DNA of 31,270 nt from JAFGOM01 sp964428385 (GCA_964428385.1 CAYRYR010000022.1:1-31270), one strand, 5' to 3'; counted from the stretch's first letter, positions 16,805 to 23,980 are shown. Program-made: numbers and translations. Notes: generated by a model from the sequence alone, not told the origin.

Positions 16805-17206
16805 TAATCCAATCTGCATGATATCCGGCATGGAATTATAATGTTATGGTTCATTTAGGATAATATGGGAGAAACAATATTCTTTCTCTTGATTCAAAAT
16901 CAGATTCGATCCCTTTCTTCTCATTTTTTATCTTTTCTATAGAGGAAACTCATCTTCAGGAAATATGGAACACAATAATTTCTCACAGTTTCTCTTTTCT
17001 TAACCCGATGGATGGATATAGTCCACAACATTCAAACCAAGAAAGGATCACCTATTATGTAACGCAGAATGGACGAAATAGTAATCAGAACGAATTATAT
17101 ATTCGCGGCTGGGATCCGGGAGGATTACGCTATTTTATGTTCAGATTGAGTAAAAACCGATGTAGATCGTATATTCAAGCTGCGGAAAATGGTATTAGTG
17201 AATGTT
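16805..17206. other. Gene-poor spacer upstream of the RRM protein
   Basis: This 400-base AT-rich stretch holds no gene I can support. An open frame at 17008-17235 has no recognisable motif and overlaps the RRM start out of frame, so I treat it as chance. The 3' part contains the likely TATA box of the RRM gene (17095-17103). A long leader or small RNA is possible, but nothing specific marks one. Confidence 0.45.
17095..17103 (+). promoter_or_regulatory. Possible TATA box of the RRM gene
   Basis: TTATATATT sits in the near-palindromic stretch 17092-17104. It would place transcription start near 17125 and give a leader of about 80 bases before the ATG at 17207. Confidence 0.35.
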
Positions 17207-17461
17207 ATGCAGGGAAAGAAACTGTATGTTGGTAATCTGACATACTCGGTAAATGAGTCTCAACTGCGGACTCTTTTTGAAGACTATGGAGAAGTAGTCG
17301 AAGTCAGGATAATTGGACAGAAAGGATTTGGTTTTGTTGAGATGAGCACCGTCGAGGAAGCGGAGAAAGCAATGAACACACTCAACGAGACCGTCTTTGA
17401 GGGGAGAACACTGAGGATTGATGAAGCACGCCCTCCAAAGCCACGTCGTGAATACAACTAG
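17207..17461 (+). CDS. Small single-RRM RNA-binding protein
   Basis: An 84-residue protein made almost entirely of one RNA recognition motif. RNP2 is LYVGNL at residues 6-11 and RNP1 is KGFGFVEM at about 40-47, with the aromatic residues expected to stack on RNA bases. The end, LRIDEARPPKPRREYN, is a short basic tail with no glycine-rich region. The ATG at 17207 starts just before the first beta strand; upstream GTG and ATG codons would add only a few residues. Bacterial and some methanogen genomes carry similar single-RRM proteins, often cold- or stress-related, but the target here is unknown. It is convergent with purE and preceded by a 400-base spacer. Confidence 0.87.
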   Translation: MQGKKLYVGNLTYSVNESQLRTLFEDYGEVVEVRIIGQKGFGFVEMSTVEEAEKAMNTLNETVFEGRTLRIDEARPPKPRREYN

Positions 17462-17497
17462 TATTAATCACTGTGATTCGGGCAGATATCAGACTCA

Positions 17498-17503
17498 TTT
17501 TTT
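17498..17503 (+). terminator. T-run after the RRM gene
   Basis: Six consecutive Ts lie 37 bases after the RRM stop, in the spacer before the convergent purE gene. Archaeal transcription commonly ends at such runs. Weak evidence alone. Confidence 0.25.
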
Positions 17504-17579
17504 ATTGTCATCGTTGCAGGCATCAAAAATACATTGATACCTGTCTTTGTAATCCCAAAGTATCCCCATCTGATACATT

Positions 17580-17975
17580 TCATTCTTTTGAGACGTTTAG
17601 GATTCTGATTGCAAGAAGAGCGGCATTCTGTCCATTATCAACACCAACGCAAGCGACCGGCACACCTTTTGGCATCTGAACAATTGAGAGAAGAGCATCA
17701 AGACCACCCATGATGACTCCACTCACAGGAACCCCGATAACTGGCCTCATGGTCTTTGCGGCGACGACTCCCGGAAGTGCTGCAGAGAGGCCTGCTATGC
17801 AGATAAACACCCGTGCATCTGAACCAGATATATAGGCGTCCAAGTCCTCTGGATCCCGGTGGGCTGATAGAATACGATAGTCATACGATACACCATATGT
17901 GTTTAATACATCCCACACTTTTTGTGCAATCTCTTCATCAGAGATAGAACCACTGATGATACTCACGTCAACCAT
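17580..17975 (-). CDS. purE: Phosphoribosylaminoimidazole carboxylase, PurE
   Basis: PurE (131 residues) forms carboxyaminoimidazole ribotide in purine synthesis. Seen: IISGSISDEE at the N-terminus (SxSD substrate loop), LSAHRDPEDL with the catalytic SAHR, IAGLSAALPGVVAAKTMRPVIGVPV, GLDALLSIVQMPKGVPVA and the closing VDNGQNAALLAIRIL. It is slightly shorter than bacterial PurE (about 160) because the C-terminal helix is short. Class I (with PurK) or class II (direct carboxylation) cannot be decided here; no purK is in the window. It is convergent with the RRM gene and divergent from the class V aminotransferase, with 54 bases between starts. Confidence 0.93.
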   Translation of the reverse strand: MVDVSIISGSISDEEIAQKVWDVLNTYGVSYDYRILSAHRDPEDLDAYISGSDARVFICIAGLSAALPGVVAAKTMRPVIGVPVSGVIMGGLDALLSIVQMPKGVPVACVGVDNGQNAALLAIRILNVSKE

Positions 17976-18029
17976 GATAATCCATGTGTATAATCTGGCA
18001 TGAATGCTAATATCTTAAGCTGATTTACT

Positions 18030-19160
18030 ATGGAACAGGAGATACTGCTGATGCTGCCAGGTCCGGTCCCGTTACCTGAACGGGTACAGGCTGCAATGGC
18101 ACGACAGGCTATCAATCACCGTGGCCCTGAATTCGGGGAGGCATATGCTGACATTGTGCGGGTACTTAAGACGGTATTTGGAACTGTGAACAATCCACTT
18201 GTCATATCAGGATCCGGGACTGCTGCAATGGAAGCAGCCATAGCCAACTTTGGTCGTGGAAAAAAGATGGCACACCTGGTGAATGGTAAATTCGGTGAGC
18301 GTCTGTACGATATTGGTACACGATATGGAGATGCGGTGCAGCTTGCATCAGAATGGGGAACACCACTGCCTCTTAACCGGCTCGAAGAAGAACTTGAAGC
18401 CGGCTGTGAGATCGTGACCATGGTTCATAATGAGACCTCTGCCGGTATCTTAAACCCGGCACAAGAGGTGGGAAAACTTTGTAAAAAACACGATGCCCTT
18501 TTTATCATGGATGGTGTCACATCAGTTGGTGGGGATACGGTCAGGGCAGATGACTGGGGCGTTGATGTGGCCATTGTCGGATCACAAAAGTGTCTTGCAG
18601 CTCCGGCTGGTCTCTCTGCCATAGCGGTATCTGATAGCTCCTGGGAACGTCTGGTCGGGAATGCACCGTACTACCTGGATCTTTTAGCGTATCGAAAGAG
18701 TGCAGGAAAAAGTCCGATGGAAACCCCTTATACGCCGGCTGTTCCGCTCTTTTTGGGTCTTAGAGAAGCCTGCCTGATAATTGAAGAAGAAGGGGTTGAT
18801 GCACGGATTGCACGTCATCACCGGATGGCAGAATCAGTCAGGGCAGCTATCGGGGCATGGGGTCTTCCTCTCTTTCCAAAAACAGACACTGTCCATCATC
18901 TCTCTAATACCGTGACCGCAGCATCTCTGCCAAAGGGAGTTACTGATAAGGAATTCCGTGCAATCATCAAGAAGATGGGAGTTTCTATTGCTGGTGGGCA
19001 GGATCATCTGAAAGATGTGATATTTAGAATAGGTCATATGGGTGCTGTTAGTGCACCTGAGATCCTCGGAACCCTTGCTATAACTGAGCATGCACTACGA
19101 AGAGTTGGCTATCAGCCACAAGCCTCAGGTGTCATTGCTGCAGCAGAGGTACTGGGATGA
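18030..19160 (+). CDS. Class V aminotransferase (alanine-glyoxylate/aspartate type)
   Basis: A PLP-dependent class V aminotransferase of 376 residues, the usual length. LPGPVPLP opens the family fold, ISGSGTAAMEAA (59-70) binds the cofactor, MVHNETSAGILNP (131-143) and MDGVTSVGG with D161 follow, and VGSQKCLAAPAGL holds the Schiff-base K187. A methanococcal member (MJ0959) has been described as a broad-specificity enzyme acting on aspartate and phosphoserine, so amino-acid supply is the best guess. It overlaps ribC by ATGA at 19157-19160 and is probably translated with it; no link to riboflavin synthesis is known to me. Confidence 0.9.
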   Translation: MEQEILLMLPGPVPLPERVQAAMARQAINHRGPEFGEAYADIVRVLKTVFGTVNNPLVISGSGTAAMEAAIANFGRGKKMAHLVNGKFGERLYDIGTRYGDAVQLASEWGTPLPLNRLEEELEAGCEIVTMVHNETSAGILNPAQEVGKLCKKHDALFIMDGVTSVGGDTVRADDWGVDVAIVGSQKCLAAPAGLSAIAVSDSSWERLVGNAPYYLDLLAYRKSAGKSPMETPYTPAVPLFLGLREACLIIEEEGVDARIARHHRMAESVRAAIGAWGLPLFPKTDTVHHLSNTVTAASLPKGVTDKEFRAIIKKMGVSIAGGQDHLKDVIFRIGHMGAVSAPEILGTLAITEHALRRVGYQPQASGVIAAAEVLG

Positions 19161-19615
19161 AAGTGGGTATCGCTGATACCACATTTTCCCGGGTAAATAT
19201 GGGAAAAATGGCTATTGATGAGTTGAAAAAGCACGCAAGTGTCTCAATCGAGCGGTATACTGTCCCTGGGATAAAAGATCTGCCTGTAGCATGCAAAAAA
19301 CTGATAGAAGAGTTCAGATGTGATATTTGCATGGCCCTTGGTATGCCTGGTGGTAAAGAGAAAGATCGTATGTGTGCACACGAAGCTTCACAAGGGTTGA
19401 TCTCCTGTCAGCTGATGACAAACACTCATATCATTGAGGTATTTGTTCACGAGGATGAAGCTGGTTCAGATGCAGAACTCGCATGGCTTGCAGAACAGAG
19501 AACCCGTGAGCATGCGGTCAATGTCATTAAACTGATGAAGCCTGGCAGTCTTGAACGTGAGGCTGGAACCGGTCAGCGACAGGGATTTACTGATGCAGGT
19601 TCTGCACGACTCTGA
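19157..19615 (+). CDS. ribC: Archaeal riboflavin synthase
   Basis: The archaeal riboflavin synthase (152 residues) converts two 6,7-dimethyl-8-ribityllumazines to riboflavin. It is related to lumazine synthase rather than to the bacterial RibE. Family stretches are KVGIADTTFSRVNMGKMAI at the N-terminus, YTVPGIKDLPVACKKLIEE, ALGMPGGKEKDRMCAHEAS and LMTNTHIIEVFVHEDEA. It overlaps the class V aminotransferase by four bases. The substrate-making ribH lies about 530 bases downstream beyond a reversed ferritin-like gene. The last 20 residues (TGQRQGFTDAGSARL) are low in structure and probably a flexible tail. Confidence 0.95.
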   Translation: MKVGIADTTFSRVNMGKMAIDELKKHASVSIERYTVPGIKDLPVACKKLIEEFRCDICMALGMPGGKEKDRMCAHEASQGLISCQLMTNTHIIEVFVHEDEAGSDAELAWLAEQRTREHAVNVIKLMKPGSLEREAGTGQRQGFTDAGSARL

Positions 19616-19670
19616 TGCATGAACTTATGCATATCCCTCTAAAGTCTGTGTCGCCATCTTTGAGCTGGAT

Positions 19671-19970
19671 TTATTTATTAGTTATCTGTTCTTTTACTTC
19701 TGAAAATCCTTCCTGATAGAGTCCTTCTTCATCAGGGGCAAGTTCAAAGAGCAGACGCATAAATTCCCCGGCATGAACCCGTTCTTCATCTGCAATATCG
19801 ATGAGAACTTTCTGTGCAAGTTCATTGTCAGTTGATTCTGCGAGTTGCATGTAGAGTTGTATTGCCTCGTACTCAGCAGAGATCATAAATCGGATTGCCC
19901 GTATCAGTTCTGAATCTGTTAATTTTCTCTCTTGTGCGCATCCTGCAAATGGTGTTCCAAAATCTGGCAT
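19671..19970 (-). CDS. Encapsulated-ferritin-like (two-helix) iron protein
   Basis: A 99-residue two-helix ferritin-like protein. Helix 1 has ISAEYEAIQLYMQLAE and helix 2 has ADEERVHAGEFMRLL, giving E33, E63 and H66 at the positions that correspond to the iron ligands E32/E62/H65 of encapsulated ferritins. Such proteins pair to build one diiron site and oxidise Fe(II). The sequence also resembles, from memory, the ferritin-like part of the Pyrococcus encapsulin and short proteins annotated as demethoxyubiquinone hydroxylase-like. No encapsulin shell gene lies in the window, and the C-terminus (VKEQITNK) shows no typical shell-targeting peptide. A strong ribosome site, GAGGTGA, lies four bases before the ATG. 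The gene is divergent from ribH and convergent with ribC. Confidence 0.82.
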   Translation of the reverse strand: MPDFGTPFAGCAQERKLTDSELIRAIRFMISAEYEAIQLYMQLAESTDNELAQKVLIDIADEERVHAGEFMRLLFELAPDEEGLYQEGFSEVKEQITNK

Positions 19971-19974
19971 ACTG

Positions 19975-19981
19975 TCACCTC
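19975..19981 (-). promoter_or_regulatory. Ribosome binding site of the ferritin-like gene
   Basis: On the minus strand GAGGTGA lies four bases before the ATG at 19970. It is one of the strongest such sites in the window and fixes this start. Confidence 0.6.
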
Positions 19982-20070
19982 ATGTGTGGTATTTGTGTTC
20001 CTCATCCATATAGGTATCCGTCCGCGCAATGCGAACTCCATAATGATGACATCTGAAAAAAACTCAACGA

Positions 20071-20080
20071 TTTTTATATC
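20071..20080 (+). promoter_or_regulatory. Probable TATA box of ribH
   Basis: TTTTTATATC lies 65-74 bases before the ribH ATG, which would put transcription start near 20103 and leave a leader of about 40 bases. A second AT-rich site, GTATATACAG near 20127, is less well placed. Confidence 0.4.
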
Positions 20081-20144
20081 CTGGTGAATGAGAAGGATGC
20101 TTTTTGTGATAGTCTGGATATAGAAGTATATACAGGAATGCGCC

Positions 20145-20552
20145 ATGACGATTCAACTTGGATTTATTATTGCCGAATTTAACCGTGATATCACGTATAT
20201 GATGGAGATAGAAGCAGAAGAACATGCAAAGTTTCTCGGAGCAGAGGTTATAGATCGAATCTATGTACCCGGTGCCTATGACATGCCGTTAGCCATAAAA
20301 AAGATGCTTGCAAAAGGAGATGTTGATGCAGTTGTGACGATTGGCTGTGTTATTGAGGGTTCAACCCAGCATGATGAGATTGTTGTTCAGCATGCGGCAC
20401 GAAAGATTATTGATCTCTCACTGGAATATGAAAAACCTGTTGCATTAGGAATTTCCGGACCTGGTATGACCCGTATGGAAGCCACTGAGCGGATTGATTA
20501 TGCCAGGCGTGCTGTTGAATCAGCTGTCAAGATGTGTCAGCGATTGTCATGA
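20145..20552 (+). CDS. ribH: 6,7-dimethyl-8-ribityllumazine synthase
   Basis: Lumazine synthase (135 residues) joins 5-amino-6-ribitylaminouracil and dihydroxybutanone phosphate, the step before riboflavin synthase. Family sequence includes IAEFNRDIT (N-terminal substrate residues), VPGAYDMPLAIKKML, VVTIGCVIEGSTQHDEIVV (catalytic histidine region) and LGISGPGMTRMEATER. It is shorter than bacterial RibH (about 155), as usual in archaea. The stop overlaps the following aminotransferase by ATGA at 20549-20552. It is divergent from the ferritin-like gene and shares a 174-base promoter region with it. Confidence 0.95.
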   Translation: MTIQLGFIIAEFNRDITYMMEIEAEEHAKFLGAEVIDRIYVPGAYDMPLAIKKMLAKGDVDAVVTIGCVIEGSTQHDEIVVQHAARKIIDLSLEYEKPVALGISGPGMTRMEATERIDYARRAVESAVKMCQRLS

Positions 20553-21682
20553 GATCGTTATCAGATAAGATAGCCTGTATCTCCCCTTCAGCCACTATTG
20601 AGATAACTGAACGGGCACGTTCGATGGCAGCTGCTGGTATTGATGTTATTAGTCTTTCAATTGGTGAACCTGATTTTGACACCCCTCCCCATATTATAGA
20701 GGCAGCGGTAGATGCCCTTCATTCCGGAAAAACCCATTATGCGCCCGGTCGTGGAATCCCGGAACTCTTACAGGCAATTGCTGCAAAGACCGAGTTTGAT
20801 AATGGTTTTTCCTGCTCAACTGAACAAATAATCGTGACCTGCGGGGCAAAGGATGCTATTTATGAAGCATGTGAGGCAGTTCTCAACCCGGGCGATGAGG
20901 TTGTTATTCTTGATCCCTCATGGGTAAGTTATGAGCCCTGCATCATGATAGCAGGTGGAACGCCGGTTCACCATCCCCTTAATAACAAAACCTACCAACT
21001 TGATGATAATCTCCTTGAAGTGATAACAGAAAGAACAAAGATGATTATTGTTAACAGTCCCTGTAATCCGTCAGGTTCAGTTCTTGACCGGGCATCACTC
21101 CGATTACTTTCGGATGTCTGTAAGGATAATGATCTCTATGCATTGTCAGACGAGATCTATGAAAAACTGATTTACGGGCAGATACACTATTCTCTGGCCA
21201 TGTTTCCCGGGATGGATGAACGGACCATTACTGTTAACGGTTTTTCAAAGGCATATGCGATGACCGGATGGCGTCTTGGGTATGCCATTGCTCCAAAATC
21301 GGTCCTTGACAGGATGAATATCGTCCAGCAGCATACTATCAGTCATCCAACCACATTTGCGATGTATGGGGGAGTTGCTGCCCTAACTGGTCCACAGGGA
21401 TGTGTTGAGGAGATGAGAAAAGAATTTGAACGGCGAAGAACGCTTGTCCTTCATGCACTTATGGATATGGGGCTTTCATATGCACCGGCTGACGGAGCGT
21501 TTTATGCGTATATTAAAGTCGATGGAGATGACGCCGTTATCGCACAGGATCTACTAAAGAACGCTCAGGTTGCAGTTACGCCTGGTGTTGCGTTTCATTC
21601 CCCGGGCTGGATACGGATGAGTTATGCAGCATCAATGGATAAGTTAAGGATTGCTATGGATCGTATTGCAACAGTCTTGTAA
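20549..21682 (+). CDS. Class I/II aspartate-type aminotransferase
   Basis: A PLP-dependent fold-type I aminotransferase of 377 residues. SIGEPDFDTPPHI (37-49) and YAPGRGIPEL mark the N-terminal arm; VTCGAKDAIYEA (97-107) binds the cofactor; NSPCNPSG (169-176), SDEIYEKLIY with D201, and VNGFSKAYAMTGWRLGY with Schiff-base K234 are classic. Best fit is aspartate aminotransferase of the archaeal/thermophilic Igamma type. Exact substrates are not decided by sequence. The ATG at 20549 overlaps the ribH stop; an upstream ATG at 20534 is within ribH and gives no family-like residues. An open frame on the opposite strand at its 3' end is taken as chance. Confidence 0.93.
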   Translation: MRSLSDKIACISPSATIEITERARSMAAAGIDVISLSIGEPDFDTPPHIIEAAVDALHSGKTHYAPGRGIPELLQAIAAKTEFDNGFSCSTEQIIVTCGAKDAIYEACEAVLNPGDEVVILDPSWVSYEPCIMIAGGTPVHHPLNNKTYQLDDNLLEVITERTKMIIVNSPCNPSGSVLDRASLRLLSDVCKDNDLYALSDEIYEKLIYGQIHYSLAMFPGMDERTITVNGFSKAYAMTGWRLGYAIAPKSVLDRMNIVQQHTISHPTTFAMYGGVAALTGPQGCVEEMRKEFERRRTLVLHALMDMGLSYAPADGAFYAYIKVDGDDAVIAQDLLKNAQVAVTPGVAFHSPGWIRMSYAASMDKLRIAMDRIATVL

Positions 21683-21751
21683 TATAGGTAATGGCAAAAT
21701 TTACCATGAAAGTCTGCCTTAACCTCTGTAGTGCGATCAGCAGGGCTACGC

Positions 21752-21788
21752 CTTCTTATAACATCCGTTTCACTTTGATTATAAGAAG
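21752..21788. terminator. Hairpin after the aspartate-type aminotransferase
   Basis: CTTCTTATAA (21752-21761) and TTATAAGAAG (21779-21788) are perfect 10-bp complements around a 17-base loop, 69 bases after the stop codon. It could end the ribH operon or stabilise its mRNA. An operator role is the alternative. Confidence 0.35.
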
Positions 21789-21950
21789 ATGATATGCCGG
21801 GCACTATAATGAGAATTTCTGTTTTTTTGGTCTTCCTGCACAAACATACCAGGACAAGGAATGTGGTATGGTGTTGTGGCATTGTAATAGGGTTCCTTTG
21901 ATTTTTGCGTTTGTACCATACAATAACTACATTAGAAGTAATGGCATACC

Positions 21951-21960
21951 ATATAAAAAG
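21951..21960 (+). promoter_or_regulatory. Probable TATA box of the CorA-type gene
   Basis: ATATAAAAAG, preceded by ACC, resembles an archaeal TATA box. It overlaps the third CATACCA copy (21945-21951). Predicted transcription start is near 21983, giving a leader of about 135 bases. Confidence 0.45.
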
Positions 21961-22006
21961 GCACAGCTTTATACCACAGAGTTGAGGCATTAGGTTGTAA
22001 GATCGC

Positions 22007-22082
22007 CGTGATACACAGAGGGTATTCCTGCGTGATATAGGCTGTTTAACAATTTGTTGTTTCATCTGTCCTGTGTATCACG
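22007..22082 (+). promoter_or_regulatory. 12-bp inverted repeat in the corA leader
   Basis: CGTGATACACAG (22007-22018) and CTGTGTATCACG (22071-22082) are perfect complements 52 bases apart. Both would lie in the transcribed leader if the TATA box above is correct, ending 21 bases before the ribosome site AGGAG (22104-22108). A stem of this length could control translation or processing; a protein operator is the alternative. Confidence 0.45.
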
Positions 22083-22116
22083 ATAACAGACTACCTTTCA
22101 GACAGGAGATGATACT

Positions 22117-23052
22117 ATGATATTTATCCATACATCAACCGAGGATGGGCTGTCTGAAATTGATGATTATGAAGAGGGATGTTGGGTCAGAGTCGTTAAT
22201 CCAACGGAAAAAGAAATTGCCGCACTCATTGATCGGTTTGGTATGCCGCTTGATTTCATAACTGACCCCCTTGATATTGATGAACGGGCACGTGTTGAGG
22301 TTGAAGAAGGTAATACACTCATTCTGCTGCGCTCACCAAAACGTGAGCCTGAGGGATCGGCTATCCCTTTTATTACTCTTCCTATCGGGATTATTTTAAC
22401 CCCGGACCTGATAATAACCGTCTCCCTGACCGAAGTAGATGTAATACAGGAATTTCTCAATTGTTGGGTTCGGAATTTTGATACCCGGTTTAGAACAAGG
22501 TTTGTTCTGCAGTTATGTTACCGTTCTGCACTACGGTTTCTTCGATATCTTAAAGAGATAAACCGGTTGACAAACAAGATGGAGACTGAACTACATCGTT
22601 CCACAAAAAATGAACAGCTCATTAACCTGTTTTCACTCCAGAAGAGTCTTGTATACTTCACTACGTCTCTGCGGACAAATTCACTGATGTTTGAGAAATT
22701 TCCCTATGTTGCTGCCCTTGATATCTCTGCCGAGTACGAGGAAGATCTCTATGAAGAGGCGGTAATAGAGAACAAACAGGGTCTTGAGATGGCAAATATA
22801 TATACCAGTATCCTGACCGGAATGATGGATGCTTTCGCATCAGTTATCAGTAATAATGTTAATGTCGTGATGAAACTCCTCACCAGTGTGACCATTCTCC
22901 TGATGATCCCGACCTTTATGGTAAGCATGTATGGGATGAACGTTAACCTCCCCTTACAGGAAGATCCGTATGCATTCATTGAAGTGATGATCATCTCATT
23001 ATTTCTTGTTATGTGCGGGTTTCTCGTTCTGATACGAAAAAAGGTTCTGTGA
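22117..23052 (+). CDS. corA: CorA-family divalent cation transporter
   Basis: A CorA-type Mg2+ (or other divalent cation) channel of 311 residues. The large N-terminal cytoplasmic domain (1-240) ends in the long helix around 205-255; two membrane segments follow (about 250-270 and 285-305), and the pore signature YGMN is at 272-275 in SMYGMNVNLPL, at the end of the first. The charged tail RKKVL matches the cytoplasmic C-terminus. The start at 22117 has a strong ribosome site, AGGAG, eight bases upstream. The gene stands alone; a Mg2+-dependent leader is possible given the inverted repeat. Co2+, Ni2+ or Zn2+ specificity cannot be excluded. Confidence 0.92.
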   Translation: MIFIHTSTEDGLSEIDDYEEGCWVRVVNPTEKEIAALIDRFGMPLDFITDPLDIDERARVEVEEGNTLILLRSPKREPEGSAIPFITLPIGIILTPDLIITVSLTEVDVIQEFLNCWVRNFDTRFRTRFVLQLCYRSALRFLRYLKEINRLTNKMETELHRSTKNEQLINLFSLQKSLVYFTTSLRTNSLMFEKFPYVAALDISAEYEEDLYEEAVIENKQGLEMANIYTSILTGMMDAFASVISNNVNVVMKLLTSVTILLMIPTFMVSMYGMNVNLPLQEDPYAFIEVMIISLFLVMCGFLVLIRKKVL

Positions 23053-23123
23053 AGTTTATTATTCTATTTCCTGTTTTTCCTGTGAGACTTTACTGGAGAT
23101 TGGTACACAACACAATGATTATG

Positions 23124-23137
23124 TGAGATAAATCTCA
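23124..23137. promoter_or_regulatory. Palindrome before the membrane protein/regulator pair
   Basis: TGAGATAAATCTCA has 6-bp arms around AA, 11 bases before the next start codon. Its size suits a dimeric XRE repressor such as the one encoded two genes along. Autoregulation is an inference. Confidence 0.4.
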
Positions 23138-23148
23138 TATTATGTTAT

Positions 23149-23751
23149 ATGGTTCTAACATTTTCAGGATTATCCTGTGATGAGAAACCACCGATAAGAC
23201 GACGATGTACGCTGCTAACAGGAATTGGTTTACTTACGATTATCGCATCGGTGACTGCTTATGTGTTCGGTTCTGAAACCATCAATTATGATGCGTTATT
23301 ATGGTTATGTAGTACCGGGTTGTTTATTATCCTGGTATCACTTTTTAAGGCGACAACCTGGCAGGGTTATAACCGGATTATACTTGTATCAGGGCTTGCA
23401 ATTACTCTGCTCTTTCTTCTTCTGATGGTGGTTAATCCCAATTCTGCTGGTACCGTATCGTTTCAGGCCGGTCTCACCTTTGGAATAATCCTGCTATTCA
23501 TTGCTGGCATCAGACTTAGGAAACGCAAAGATTCTGAAATTCAGGATGAGAGAACAAAAAAGATTGGAACCTATGGAATCAGCTGTTCATGGTATTTGAC
23601 ATATCTGATTATTATCATTCTGTTCTGGGCCACGTATACAGGATTTATTACGATTAGTACCAGTACACTATTTTTAATTCTGATTCTGGTAATGCCGGTC
23701 AGTAATGCCGTTTTTCAGTGGTACTACTCTCAAAAAGGGGATGTCTACTGA
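23149..23751 (+). CDS. DUF2178-like membrane protein
   Basis: A 200-residue integral membrane protein with about six hydrophobic segments (near 22-40, 48-66, 74-93, 102-120, 145-163 and 167-190). Between the fourth and fifth lies the charged loop LRKRKDSEIQDERTKKIGTYG; the DERTxxI element is typical of DUF2178 proteins, whose function is unknown. Such proteins often sit beside a short XRE-type regulator, as here, 17 bases downstream. The first 20 residues (CDEKPPIRRR) are polar and probably cytoplasmic. No transporter or enzyme motif is visible. A sensor or modulator partner of the regulator is a reasonable guess only. Confidence 0.72.
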   Translation: MVLTFSGLSCDEKPPIRRRCTLLTGIGLLTIIASVTAYVFGSETINYDALLWLCSTGLFIILVSLFKATTWQGYNRIILVSGLAITLLFLLLMVVNPNSAGTVSFQAGLTFGIILLFIAGIRLRKRKDSEIQDERTKKIGTYGISCSWYLTYLIIIILFWATYTGFITISTSTLFLILILVMPVSNAVFQWYYSQKGDVY

Positions 23752-23768
23752 AGCAAAAGAGTAACGAT

Positions 23769-23966
23769 ATGAAAACACGTATTAAGGAATGCAGAGCACA
23801 AAAAAATCTTACCCAGCAGGATCTTGCTGATATCGTCGGAGTGAGGAGGGAGACAATTGTTTTTCTTGAGAAAGGAAGATACAACCCTTCACTCAGACTA
23901 GCCCATGACATCTCACTGGCATTGGGCAGAACTATTGAGGAACTCTTCCTCTTTGAGGATGACTGA
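23769..23966 (+). CDS. XRE-family helix-turn-helix regulator
   Basis: A 65-residue DNA-binding protein that is essentially one HTH_3 (Cro/CI-like) domain: MKTRIKECRAQKNLTQQDLADIVGV has the first helices and turn, RRETIVFLEKGRYNPSL the recognition helix, and LAHDISLALGRTIEELF the closing helices. Proteins of this exact size pair with small membrane proteins in archaea and bacteria. The ATG at 23769 gives the usual N-terminus; the longer open frame to 23718 would overlap the membrane protein. The likely target is the palindrome at 23124-23137 ahead of the pair. Confidence 0.9.
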   Translation: MKTRIKECRAQKNLTQQDLADIVGVRRETIVFLEKGRYNPSLRLAHDISLALGRTIEELFLFEDD

Positions 23967-23970
23967 GAGT

Positions 23971-23980
23971 TTTATATATG
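23971..23980 (+). promoter_or_regulatory. Probable TATA box of the Yip1/ABC operon
   Basis: TTTATATATG begins five bases after the regulator stop and 46 bases before the ATG at 24017. Transcription would start near 24000-24005, leaving a short leader. This separates the regulator gene from the four-gene operon. Confidence 0.5.

Larger units (their letters stand above)
21683..22116. other. 430-base regulatory spacer before the CorA-type gene
   Basis: No gene is supported here. It holds, in order: a 10-bp inverted repeat (21752-21761 with 21779-21788), three copies of CATACCA or its complement (21845, 21864, 21945), a TATA box (21951), a 12-bp inverted repeat (22007-22018 with 22071-22082) and a ribosome site (22104). 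The layout points to a regulated promoter with a structured leader of about 135 bases. Confidence 0.55.

Noticed and set aside
17008..17235. 75-codon plus-strand open frame before the RRM gene
   Set aside because: No motif, and it overlaps the RRM start in another frame; more likely leader sequence.
21622..22065. 147-codon minus-strand open frame
   Set aside because: It lies antisense to the end of the aminotransferase and over the corA promoter region, has no family-like motif, and its composition looks random.
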